DNA of 64,000 nt from Vermamoeba vermiformis (lineage: Eukaryota > Tubulinea > Echinamoebida). The notes under the pieces are model-generated. The model was given only the letters and a program-made list of their open reading frames with translations, was not told the DNA's origin and did not search any database. Positions within the stretch are counted from its first letter, which is position 1. Every line of letters begins with the position of its first letter. The stretch lies in NCBI GenBank assembly GCA_045837725.1, contig JBEWZL010000078.1:62001-126000 (forward strand). The letters are read 5' to 3'. This document shows, one piece after another, positions 39,201 through 48,789 of the stretch. Made by a program: the position numbers and the translations under genes.

Positions 39201-41147
39201 CTGACACTGTGGTTCAAGCACGGCCCCAAGAGCAAGGCTGTGATTGGTGCGCTGCAGCAGGGCTTTGGATTCCACACCGCTCGATCACGTGCGCAAGACG
39301 ATCCTGCGCTGACAGTGTGGCTGCAAGTGGTGCCGCAGATCATTGCGCGCATGGACGTGTCGGAGGTGCACACGCGTCAGATCATCTTCGAGCTGTTCGA
39401 TCAGTTGGGTCGCTCACATCCGCAAGCACTGGTCTATCCGCTCACCCTCAGCGCCAAGTCACAGGACGTCAATCGGCAGACACTCTCGCGCTCCATCATG
39501 GACAGCATGCGCCAGCACAGCAGTCACGTGCTCGATCAGGCACTGGTGGTCAGTCAAGAGCTGATTCGCGTGGCGATCACGTGGTGGGAGGCCTGGCACG
39601 AGGGGCTGGAAGAGGCGAGCAAGTTCTTCTTCAACGAGAACAACATTGAGGGCATGCTGCAAGTGCTGCAAGGACTGCACAAGACGATCCAATCGGGCCC
39701 CGAGACCATCATCGAACTCGCCTTCCACCAGTCCTTTGCGCGCGATCTGAGCGAGGCTGAGGCGTGGCTGGGCCGCTATCAGAGCAGCAACAACGAGCTG
39801 TGTCTGCACCAGGCCTGGGACCTGTACTACATTGTGTTCAAGCAGATCTCCAAGCACATCACCAATCTCACCTCGCTCGAGCTCAAGTACTCCTCGCCCA
39901 AGCTCTTGCAAGCACGCGAGTTGGATCTTGCAGTGCCTGGCACCTACAAGCCCGATCGCGCGGTGGTGCGCATTCACCACTTTGCACCGCAGCTGTCCGT
40001 CATCTCCTCCAAGCAGCGACCGCGCAAGCTGCGCATCAAGGGCAGCGATGGCACGGACTACTCGTTCTTGCTGAAGGGACACGAAGATCTGCGCCAAGAC
40101 GAGCGCGTGATGCAGCTGTTTGGACTCGTGAACACGCTGCTCAACAATCACCGCAAGACCTCCGATCGACATCTGCGCATTCGTCGCTACAGTGTCACGC
40201 CACTCTCGCCCTACTCGGGACTCATTGGCTGGGTGCCACACTGCGACACCTTGCACCAGCTCATTCGCGAGTACCGCAACAGCTGCGAGCCCAAGCTGCC
40301 GATGAATCTCGAGACCAAGCTCATGGCCAAGTTTGCAGGTGACTACAATCTGCTGACACCCATTCAGAAAGCGGAGGCCTTCAAGTACGTCACCACGCAG
40401 ACTGACGGACAGGACCTGGCACGTGTCATGTGGCTGTCCAGTGTCACCAGCGAGGCCTGGCTCGAACGACGCACCAACTACACGCGCTCGCTGGCTGTCA
40501 TGTCCATGGTGGGCTACATTCTGGGCCTCGGCGATCGACATCCGAGCAACATTATGATCGATCGCCACACTGGTCACGTGGTGCACATTGACTTTGGTGA
40601 CTGCTTTGAAGTCGCCATGCAGCGCGACAAGTTGCCTGAACGCGTGCCCTTCCGTCTGACGCGCATGCTGATCAATGCCATGGAGGCCTGTGGAATTGAA
40701 GGCACATTCCGCACCACGTGTGAGAGTGTCATGGCCGTGCTGCGCGAGAACCGCGACAACTTGATGGCAGTGTTGGAGGCCTTTGTGTACGACCCGCTGA
40801 TCAACTGGCGCCTGTTGGCTGCATCGACGCGCAAGAAGAGTGCGAGCGATGAAGTGCCAACGAGTGACAGACTGCTCGCTGATGAGGACGAGCCTGAGCA
40901 ACAGTCCCCCGCTGAGATCAGCAAGACATTTGCAGGGGATGTGGCGATCATTGGACACGCCAAGGTCGAGGAATTGAATGCCCGTGCACTGTCCGTGCTG
41001 AGTCGTGTGCACAAGAAGCTGACTGGTCGCGACTTCAAGCAACAAGAGCCCCTTGATGTGCAGCGACAAGTGAACAAGCTAATCATGCAAGCCACGTCAT
41101 TGGACAACCTTTCACAGTCGTACTTGGGTTGGTGTCCGTACTGGTAA
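33213..41147 (+). CDS. TOR: TOR (target of rapamycin) kinase
   Basis: Exons 33213..33304, 33373..33418, 33582..33711, 33787..34093, 34152..34206, 34260..41147; 2505 residues (human mTOR 2549). Five short 5' exons are followed by one 6,888-nt exon. HEAT repeats fill about residues 1-1200, then FAT, FRB (about 1977-2075; ELIRVAITWWEAWHEGLEE), the PIKK catalytic domain (RKLRIKGSDG, LGLGDRHPSN at about 2301, HIDFGDCFE) and a terminal FATC ending GWCPYW. FRB positions that touch rapamycin-FKBP12 in human (S2035, W2101, D2102, F2108) are conserved (EASKFFF, QAWDLYYIVF), so rapamycin sensitivity is plausible. TOR kinase in TORC1/TORC2 controls growth and autophagy. About 11 CACGTG hexamers occur, moderately enriched. 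Confidence 0.98.
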
Positions 41148-42392
41148 AGCAATTACCGAGTGTTGTAAATAAATTGTATTATTACCGAACTTGCTTTAAT
41201 GATGTCATTGCTTATTGGAAACTTAAGGGAAGTTTAGTTTTTGGGATTTGTGGTATTCACAATGCTCTCCCTATGACTTTAGTGATGATCCAGAAGGACC
41301 AACTTCATTTTCAACAAATTTCACAAGTCCCCCATTGGAATTCTTTGCTGCAGACATTTAAAGGCACAATTTGGATGTAGTAGAGTAATGAAAGTTTTGA
41401 CTGAGGGATTTGGGAGAAAACCACTCAAAGTTGAATCCAAGGCCAGTGGACCCACAACAGGTAATACTCACAGAAATGAGTAATTAGGAATGCTCTTAGG
41501 CCCAAGTTGAGTACAATACGGACATCTTGTCCCCAGATGGACACCCTGTCTACAGACAGCATTCCTTTGGGGACGTCTTGTCCGCCAAAAATTGGACATC
41601 TGCCATGGACCACACGTCCGCCGACCATACATCATGTAGCCAAAGTTTTTAATAAGATTTCTATATGCCATGTATGTGGTTAAGCATATTCCTTCCATAA
41701 AAAAGTTTGCCACCATGCTGGACAAAGTTACAACATAAAAAAGTACGAATGATGCAAAAAAATTTGGACGGTTAGGTGATTATTGAATACTTAAAGCTGA
41801 AAATCTGCAATTGTTGTCTACAATATCTTTGGGATTACTTTTTCTTGTTGACATTGGTAGGTGTGGTATTTCCAAGAATTAAATTTGGGTATTGCCAATA
41901 GAACAATGTTCTAGTACTAAAGTTCTTTGCAGAACAATGACATTTTCAGCCTCCAGCGTATCCCAAAGCGTACTGATGCCTATAGTGGTCCATTGGTGCT
42001 AAAGGCAGATGTTGGCAACTTCTAGGAAGAAGGGATTCAGAATCAAAGTAGCAGGGCCTGAAATTGGGATGAATCTGAGGATGCCTCTGACTCTCTGCTT
42101 CCAAACTGGCACTCAAACCAAAGGACCCCTGGTAATGGCAAAGGAGGATGGCCAATCCAGCATGGATGACATAGCCAGCCAGGGTGAGATGTCCAGCCCG
42201 GCTAAGTTATCCAGCCCGGACAAGTTGCATGTCCCGGACAAGTAAAAACTTCCGGATAAGTATATGGAGGGTGTGCAAAGAACTTCTTTTTGTGTTGGAT
42301 AACCATAGTGCACTAAGTAACCATTGTTCCTTCAATTATGAACCTACTAGCTGAAAAAGCAACAAAGATCAATCAACTATGTGGATAATAAT

Positions 42393-42480
42393 TAACGCTA
42401 CCCACGGGATTTGAACCCATGACCTCAGTGCAGTTGACAGTTTCAGTCCACCTTGAGCAGGTACCAAGCCATACAAATAA
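42393..42480 (-). mobile_element. tRNA-derived SINE-like fragment
   Basis: On the minus strand, a T-arm-like core GGGTTCAAATCCC (42406-42418) has an intact 5-bp stem (ATGGG/CCCGT) and a TTCAAAT loop. It is preceded by GAGGTC like a tRNA variable loop and by a box-A-like TGGCTTGGTACC near 42460. Anticodon and acceptor stems do not fold, so it is not a working tRNA; a tRNA-headed SINE is the best reading. No tail or target duplication was found. Confidence 0.4.
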
Positions 42481-42491
42481 ATAAAAATCAG

Positions 42492-42565
42492 GTATGCCGC
42501 TGGGATTTGAACCTGGGACATCTGCGTGGTTGCCAACCCAAGTTTCCACCACCTGCCTCCGGATA
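42492..42565 (-). mobile_element. second tRNA-derived SINE-like fragment
   Basis: On the minus strand, GGTTCAAATCCC (42502-42513) follows GCAGATGTCCCA and TTGGCAACCAC, an order seen in tRNA-headed SINEs (anticodon region, variable loop, T loop). The T stem is decayed. An AT-rich stretch (TGATTTTTATTTATTTG on the minus strand) separates it from the first fragment, which may be a tail or a linker of one composite unit. Confidence 0.4.
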
Positions 42566-43417
42566 GCCAGAACGTTCCGGATAGCCGAGCCGAGCCGGAC
42601 TGGCCATCTTCCATGGAAAGTTTGGTGTAGTTGGTCAATTACTAAGGAGGTCGTCCTGCACATGGTGAGCAAGAAGTACCATTGTTGCATCAGGAGGCTT
42701 TGGGCTAAGTGCTGGAGACTGAAAATGCAATTGTTCTGCAAAGAACTTCATCCACGAGAACTTTGTTCTTTTTGCTGCAAAACCACCCAAACTTTGAAAA
42801 TACCATCACAATATAGTGGTAAGTAAACTGAGATATTGTAGTAACTGAAAATTGGAAATGGCAACATGAACCAAACTTGCTTGGTACAATGCACTATTGT
42901 ATGTGCCATGATTTGAGAATTTGTGATTTTAGGTTGCAAACTACATCTGTATTGCACCAACAATTGGGGGCAATAGATTGAACCTATGCATCTTCATGAA
43001 GCAATCTAAGTGGCAAGAAGCTGATATGTGGAAAGCCCACACCTGTTTATTGTGCTTCCTCTGAGCAAACATTGTTAACCTGTGTGGTCCCAGCTTCAGA
43101 TGCACTCAGAGACAGGCTCTTCAGGAAGTCTTCATCCCTCATGGGGCTGGAACAAGATTCTTTATTACCAACTTGAGCGGACACCTTGTCCCCACTAAGT
43201 CCAATTTACCTGGGGACCATCCTTCTTTTTTTAATTAAAGATTGCTCTGTCAATGACGAAGGTAAGTTTACAAATACAACAACTGGGATTGCATGCGGAT
43301 CGTTATCATAGACAGTGTTACAGAAAACTGCTCATTGGACAATTAGTTGCAGTGTGGGATTTGTCAAAGTGTCGTTTCCTGCAAACCCCCGAAAAAATGT
43401 GCGCATTGTGACAGCTC

Positions 43418-44166
43418 TCAGGACCACAGACGATGCTCCAGCAAGTATTCGATCACGAGTGGTGACATCCACGTCTCCAATTGTGTTTGCAGCTCTTCAC
43501 GACTGAGTGTGCCCTGGTAGAATGCACGGAGCGAGTTCCGAATGAGAGTTGATGAGCGCGGCTGATCCACACCAGTCTCACTCACGACGTACTGGATGCA
43601 GTGCCGGTGCGGGTGTTTGTCGATCAGTGCGCGCACATTCATCGGCAAGGCACGGCTGTGCACGCAAATCACTCCCTCGGCGTAGATCCGCTTGGATTTG
43701 ATGGCGAGCAAGTTCTCAGGGCCACACACACTCGGCATGCTCAACTGCACCGCTTGTTGGTAGTGCGCGGTCAGATGTGCAGTCAATCGTGCGCGCAGTT
43801 GCTCCTTCGTCTCGTGCACCAGCAGCGTCAGGTCCTTGTACTCGCGCACGGCGAGGCGCAGCATGGCCCAGCGGTGTTCGTCGCTGATCGCATCCGATCC
43901 GTTCTTGAGCTGCAACTTGGCGCCAGGACTCGGTGCCAGCACACTCAACAGCACGTGGGTGCCACTGTGCGCGCAGTGATCACGTGCTAGCTGCAACAGT
44001 TCGATGTGACCGCGGTGCACGGGACTGCAGAGCTGTCAGGTCAGTACGAGCAAGCAGTCGATGTCACGCACCAGTACGAGCCATACGCGTACAACACTAC
44101 GAAGGGGGGTGGTGCGCTGCCTGGAGTGAGTGCGGGGAGGTGAAGTTGGTGAAGATCGAGCGCCAT
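43418..44166 (-). CDS. nicotinate/nicotinamide-nucleotide adenylyltransferase-like protein
   Basis: Exons complement(43418..44024) and complement(44072..44166), 233 residues. The splice that keeps frame rebuilds the nucleotidyltransferase signature G-S-Y-C-P-V-H-R-G-H (GSFxPxHxGH in NMNAT), where the two histidines bind the phosphates of ATP. The second family motif, S-S-T-x-I-R (SSTLIRNSL), is near the C-terminus. Between them, DEHRWAMLRLAV and CGPENLLAI match positions of the NMNAT fold. The enzyme would join ATP with NMN or NaMN in NAD synthesis. No targeting signal or membrane segment is evident. It is divergent from UQCRH, and its 3' end faces the anomalous block. Confidence 0.75.
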
Positions 44167-44488
44167 ATCGAGGAATAGTCGCGAGTAATTAGTTAACAAT
44201 AGCAGTACAAAAGAATTCTTGACCGCTCAAGAAATTGCGCAGGTGTTGTGGTCGCTGAATCTGCGCAAAGAGTGCGAATGAAATTGTTGCTCGTGAACAC
44301 GCTGATAGGGTCTGATCGATATTATACAACGTGGCGTACTAGCACGTCGTTGTTTGGTCGACTTTCATACTCATTTCAGCACATCCCCAGTGCATCAGTC
44401 TCTGCTTGCCGTTCAGTGAATTATTTGGAAAAAACGCGTCCGCGTGACGTATTTCCATTGCAGACCACGACTGACACATACGAACAAG
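44167..44488. promoter_or_regulatory. divergent intergenic region NMNAT-like / UQCRH
   Basis: 322 nt between divergent start codons, presumably holding both promoters. It contains TTCAGTGAA at about 44413. No other feature recognised. Confidence 0.5.
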
Positions 44489-44782
44489 ATGGGTGACTAC
44501 GAACAGTGCGCTGTTGCTGAAAGTGTGCGCGAGACTTGCAAGCCAAGCTGCAGCAAGTTGTTGGAGGCCTACGAGGACTGCGCGACTCGATTTGCTGCTA
44601 AAGGACCTGTTGATGGCAAAGAAAACTGTCAATATCAATATAACGACTACTGGAAGTGCATGGACAGCTGCGTAAGTGAAATTGCGCTTTAATTGCAATT
44701 ATAACTTTTGTTATTAATTTAACGGATCTAATAATCAATTTTATTCTAGGTCGCTCCTAAATTGTGGAAAAAGCTGAAATAA
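44489..44782 (+). CDS. UQCRH: cytochrome bc1 complex hinge subunit (QCR6/UQCRH)
   Basis: Exons 44489..44671 and 44750..44782, 71 residues. The hinge protein is a small intermembrane-space subunit of complex III that helps cytochrome c1 meet cytochrome c. The start MGDYEQCAV is followed by cysteines spaced for the two disulphides of a helical hairpin (C in VRETC, CSKLLEAYEDC, ENCQYQYNDYWKCMDSC), and it ends VAPKLWKKLK, like the family's CVAHKLFNSLK. I used the ATG at 44489, because an in-frame codon further upstream is not ATG. The protein lacks the long acidic presequence of some homologues, as in many protists. Confidence 0.88.
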
Positions 44783-45116
44783 TACAACACATATATATAC
44801 AATATTATCCACGTTTTTGCTATTTAAGAAGAATGAGCTGGTTGGTTTTGAACTCACAACTCAAATCTGCTTGTTGGTCGAAAAATAAAATTGTTTGATA
44901 CTCCACTTGGCGACATATGAACACCCGGTATGTGTATATAGCCTATTAACAAACAAATAGACGCAAATTATGTTTACATTATGATTTTCGATAATATATT
45001 CTGGATCCGACAGACAGTTGCGACGAATACAGCAGCAAGCGAATAGTAGTAACGACAATAGGAGCGCTGCATATACACGACTCTATATGCACCTCATAGC
45101 AGACCACTCAGCGAGC
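44783..45116. other. intergenic stretch between convergent genes
   Basis: 334 nt, AT-rich, between the stops of UQCRH and the seven-helix gene. A weak box-B-like word on the minus strand near 44840-44860 is not supported by a tRNA fold. Nothing else seen. Confidence 0.5.
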
Positions 45117-46621
45117 TCACGCGTTGTGTTCGGTGTCGAGATGTGGTGTGCTGCTCGTGGTGGAACTGCGTCGAGTGGTGAGCTGCACGCTGTTGTGCTG
45201 CGTGTTGTTGTGACTGTGACTAGGGGTGTAGGTACTGTTGTTGTTGTTGTTGTTGTGGTGACTGCTCGTCGACTGCGTGTTGTTGTGATGGTGCGGCAGT
45301 TGACTGTTGCTCGGGGCACTCAACGACGAGCGATGCTTGCGCCACATCTTGAGGTGCTTGAAGTGAATCAAATAGCACTGGTACACTGGCGCATAGCACT
45401 GCTGTTAGTACCGCACTATAGGTAGATATATATATGTATATAGAGGTGCACCCTAGCAGTGCAGCACGTACCTGTCGGAATCAGCTCCGGCATCCAGTAA
45501 GTAATCAGCCAGAACACCCAATTGGGCATGAATGTGTTGGTAATAGGGCGGTACATGAGTCCTACTACACGCGCGAAGAAGCAGAGCAGGTAGAGCAGCG
45601 ACACTGTGAGCAGCTTGCGAATCTGCTGCTTTTTGCGATCGGAGGTGGATTTGTGCACCATGCGCAGCTAGGAGGGGTGATTAGCATCGCCACTAATATG
45701 CCGCGCATTCATACCAGTCGAGCAGGATACACGATGAACAGGATTGCAATAGTGAAACTGAGGAAGGTAAACAGATTGATGTTCACTTCGAACTGGATGT
45801 TGCCCTGAATGATTTTGTTAGTATCGCCGCGGCAATGGTCAGTGCGCGCAATATCAACTGCGACACTATACTACGCACCTCACGCTTGCCATTGATGACG
45901 CCGAACAGGACAATGGTGTGCACGTAGATGAATCCGACTACCACGCCGAAGATGATGAAGAGAATCATGCGCAGCTTCTTCTTGTCGATCTTGCTCTTCA
46001 GCGAGGCACGATGGAGCAGCATGGTCCACTCAATCGCGATCAGAATGAACGAGGTGTTGTGGAACAGCAAGATCCAGCGCAGCAGAATGAACGTGTCGTC
46101 GTGCAGCAGACTAGGCACCATCTTGAACATGTGCCACGGTATGCGCACTGATTGGTTGATTAGTTTTGGGTGCGTATTCGTGGCAATGAATCGCTATCGT
46201 GCTTTGAACCGTCCTATTTTTAGCGTTGCGGGGGTGGATCCCGACATTAAATCGCACGTAGGAGTGTCTTATTCATACGACCAATATTTAAACTAATAAT
46301 GAGCGCTACTTACGCACGGCATACCACACTGTCAAGACTAAGAAGAACAGCGGCAGCCACTCGTCGAATTTGAGGCCCTTCTTGCGCAACTTCTGAATAT
46401 AGCGCGTTGAATATATGACGCCTAGTGCATAGACGAACAGGCAAGTATATCTGGGGTAAAAGGGGGTGAGAAGGATCCGACAACAATCAGTAATTAATTC
46501 GAGTCTTTGATCACTATGCACAGCTCGTGGCTGAATACAACAGCGCGACTATCGATAGTGCGTACAATACTATGCCGAGCACGGGCATCACGATGTCTGC
46601 GGGCGTGGTGAAATCAGGCAT
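45117..46621 (-). CDS. seven-helix membrane protein, THH1/TOM1 (DUF1084)-like
   Basis: Exons complement(45117..45385, 45472..45667, 45715..45804, 45879..46147, 46314..46450, 46566..46621), 338 residues. About seven hydrophobic helices: VMPVLGIVLYTCLFVYALG, WLPLFFLVLTVWYAV, FILLRWILLFHNTSFILIA, MILFIIFGVVVGFIYVHTIVLF, FTFLSFTIAILFIVYP, LLTVSLLYLLCFFARVVGL and VFWLITYWMPELIPTVY. The end pattern C-F-x-x-R ... Y-W-x-x-E-x-x-P recalls the plant/protist THH1/TOM1/TOM3 family and the related TPRA1/GPR175 receptors, but the match is partial. The cytoplasmic tail is His/Asn/Ser/Thr-rich, coded by GTT/GTG-type repeats around 45230-45260. The last acceptor (45386) was chosen because it alone gives the frame MWRKHRSS; the first donor is inferred from frame. 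Confidence 0.55.
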
Positions 46622-47262
46622 GGCGTGGATGTGTCGGTCTAGTCGTTACAAATGCGTGTGTATCACTATACTGCACTAAGTACCTCTAGTGTTGTGCACT
46701 GTGCGGCCAAGAACTACAAGACTAACCGCCAACAGAAATTGACACGTGTCAAACCCTGGATTCACCCGAGATTCTGAAAATGAAGAGAACAACCTTGTAC
46801 TGCGCGTATTTCTAAAATAAATAAGAATGATACGAAATCGAGAATATAGGCAGCGAGAGGAGGTGAAACAGCGCCATCGAGAATATAATCAGCGAGAGGA
46901 GGTGAAAGAGTACCACAGACAGTACAACAAACAGTACTACCGCAGCAAGAAACAGTGAATTAATTAACCTGTAATTACTGGAAATAAAACCCGAGATACA
47001 ATTTCATGCTGAGAATAGTAGAGCGACACACATACGATAGATAGCTGTATACGTACAGTGCCTTACAATGGAGTTCTATCTTACAGCTACGTCTCTGGTG
47101 CTCGGCAGTGGTTGTTGACTCTTCTAGCTGAATTTTCACCAAATGTTGGTGATTTATTGTTTTTCCCTAGTTGCACACGCAACAACACAACTCTTTGCCT
47201 GCAACAATATTATTATGCAATACTAGTCGTAATTAATATTAAATAATATTATATAACCATAC
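46622..47262. other. intergenic stretch with palindrome and small repeat ORF
   Basis: 641 nt between divergent genes. A perfect TGACACGTGTCA lies at 46740-46751. A 43-codon repeat ORF (46827..46958) is listed separately. Otherwise no feature. Confidence 0.5.
46827..46958 (+). CDS. possible micro-ORF with REYxQREEVK repeats
   Basis: 43 codons from ATG to TGA. The DNA holds two copies of a 36-nt unit (from about 46838 and 46874), coding REYRQREEVKQRH and REYNQREEVKEYH, then RQYNKQYYRSKKQ. Basic/aromatic repeats of this kind (KEY..QYY) are common in low-complexity eukaryotic proteins. It may be a short real peptide, an exon of an unseen gene, or a remnant. There is no homologue I can name. Confidence 0.3.
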   Translation: MIRNREYRQREEVKQRHREYNQREEVKEYHRQYNKQYYRSKKQ

Positions 47263-48402
47263 ATGTCGCGCGCAGAAGATAACAAGGCACAGCGCAGTAG
47301 TAGCGCAGAGGACACCGCAGCGGTGATTGCCACCACGGACACGACAGCACTGCGCGAGGGGACACTAGGCGAGGGGACACTAGGCGAGGCAGTGCTCCGT
47401 ACCACTAGTAGTGACAGTAGTGCGGTACACAAGAGCGCATCTGTTGTCAGAATCGAAGCCCCAGAAATAAGCACGTAAAATAATTTAGGCATTATATAAT
47501 TATTATTATTATAACTATTGATGTGCAGTGGCCGTCATTGGTCGCACGGCCGTCATAGGAAGACAGATCAAGAGGAGCACGCGCAAACACTCTCGGACCC
47601 GCGTGAGACCTGCTGAACCAGGCTTTGCGTGAGTGACGATAATAATACGCGATGAGGAAGAGGTTCGTACTAAGACCTTCTGTCCTAATTTGACAGTCAA
47701 TTCCGCTACGATCTGGTGGAGGTGATCGAGTCCAAAGGCTTTCAATCGACTATACTGGCGCTGATTATACTGGACATGGCACTTGTGATCACGGAGATAG
47801 CCCTCGACAGGTAACAGCACCCCTTTGCGCGCAGCAAGCACTCACCACATCCACCAGTACGCGCTACTGCACTGCTGACGGTCACTTGGAGTTCCCCAAC
47901 GAACACTACGCGGAGGTCGTGGAAGGTAGGGACTAGCGCTGCACACCACACACTAACACAGACCCCTGCGCACAGTGTTCCACTACACCAGCCTGGCGAT
48001 AGTGAGCGTGTTTCTGCTCGAGCTGTTGCTGCTCGTGCTCGGACTCGGCACGCAGTTCTGGCGCCGCATCATGTACGTGGTGGACTTGGCGATTGTACTC
48101 GCAGCCTTCGTGGTCGAGCTGTTCTTGGCGGACATCTTCGCGACCTTCATCATCCTCTTCCGACTGTGGCGCATGGTGCGTGTCATGCACGGCATTTACA
48201 TCAGCGTCGAGGAGAGTCGGTCAGTATTGCCTAATTTGGTAATCGTGTCGCTGATCACTCCACTCACAGCATGCGCAAGATTGACCGCCTCAAAGACAAG
48301 CAGCACGAGCTCAAGCATCAGATCCGCGACTTGACCGAAGAACGCATGCGACTAGTGCTCTTGTTGCAAGAACATCACATCCAGTACACGAGTGTGCAGT
48401 GA
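47263..48402 (+). CDS. HVCN1: voltage-gated proton channel Hv1
   Basis: Exons 47263..47474, 47563..47628, 47697..47810, 47858..47925, 47976..48219, 48270..48402; about 278 residues. The second exon start is the least sure. It is a four-helix voltage-sensor domain without a pore. S1 has the selectivity aspartate in IILDMALVITEIALD (D119, human D112). S2 has VFHYTS...FLLELLL (E169, human E153). S3 has VVDLAI (D190). S4 has three arginines, FRLWRMVRVMHG (R216, R219, R222), and the human Asn214 position is His225. The C-terminal coiled coil (RLKDKQHELKHQIRDLTEE) would make dimers. The residue matching human K157 in S2 is Leu, one zinc-site His (VFHY, H156) is kept, and the S3-S4 His is absent. 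The channel extrudes protons across the plasma or phagosome membrane on depolarisation. Confidence 0.93.
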
Positions 48403-48482
48403 AGTGCTCTTGTTGCAAGAACATCACATCCAGTACTCGAGTGTGCAGTGAAGTGCTCTTGTTGCAAGAACATCACATCAGA
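48353..48482 (+). repeat. tandem 52-bp repeat duplicating the Hv1 stop region
   Basis: The last codons and stop of HVCN1 (starting AGTGCTCTTGTTGCAAGAAC) are repeated immediately downstream: copy 1 about 48353-48404, copy 2 about 48405-48456 (one base change, ACACG to ACTCG), copy 3 truncated at about 48482. Copies 2 and 3 lie after the stop codon and so are untranslated. Near-identity suggests a recent duplication by slippage or unequal exchange. Confidence 0.9.
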
Positions 48483-48789
48483 GATGAATGAGAGGGCCGT
48501 GATGCGAAGATTAGGGCCCGTTCAGTGAAAAAGTTGCAAGTATTTCGTGTCTCGCCAGTGGCAGTAAAATTTCACGACACGCCGTGTTCATTTCTTGATT
48601 TTTGTATTTAATGGCAACAACAACAGCACTTCATTCACTTGGATTGATGTAATTGATCACGACTTGCATGTTCTGCAATTAAATTTGCCGATCCATTCTG
48701 CGTCATTACGATCCACTGCTCAACTTAATCTGCTTTAATATATTATCGCATAAATATTGGTAGAATATTCTGCGCAAAACAAACAATTT
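48403..48789. other. intergenic stretch
   Basis: 387 nt: the tandem repeat above, then AT-rich sequence with one TTCAGTGAA (about 48527). It should contain the promoter of the sacsin-like gene. Confidence 0.5.

Larger units (their letters stand above)
41200..43260. other. gene-free block of foreign composition with repeats
   Basis: About 2 kb between TOR and the next gene with no credible coding region. Its word use differs from the rest: repeated short words around GTCCGCC, CTTGTCC, CCAGCCCGG and CCCGGACAAGT (41500-41640, 42180-42260, 42560-42600, 43170-43200), and no CACGTG, TGACA-SS-TGTCA or CTA-W4-TAG box that I can find. It contains two clear tRNA box-B-like cores (next entries) and a weaker third near 42969-42985 (AGGTTCAATCTA on the minus strand). 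It may be an inserted mobile-element cluster, horizontally acquired DNA or an assembly chimera. Confidence 0.5.

Noticed and set aside
39459-41069. 536-codon antisense open frame opposite the TOR kinase domain
   Set aside because: It mirrors the biased, GC-rich codon use of the TOR exon, has no motif, and the sense strand is an unmistakable PIKK domain.
42393-42565. Functional tRNA genes
   Set aside because: Only the T-arm parts are recognisable; anticodon and acceptor stems do not pair.
44840-44865. Possible tRNA on the minus strand near TTTTGAACTC
   Set aside because: The box-B-like word is poor and no cloverleaf can be drawn.
45230-45265. GTT/GTG microsatellite as a separate repeat locus
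   Set aside because: It lies in the coding tail (Asn/His-rich) of the seven-helix gene and is explained by that low-complexity sequence.
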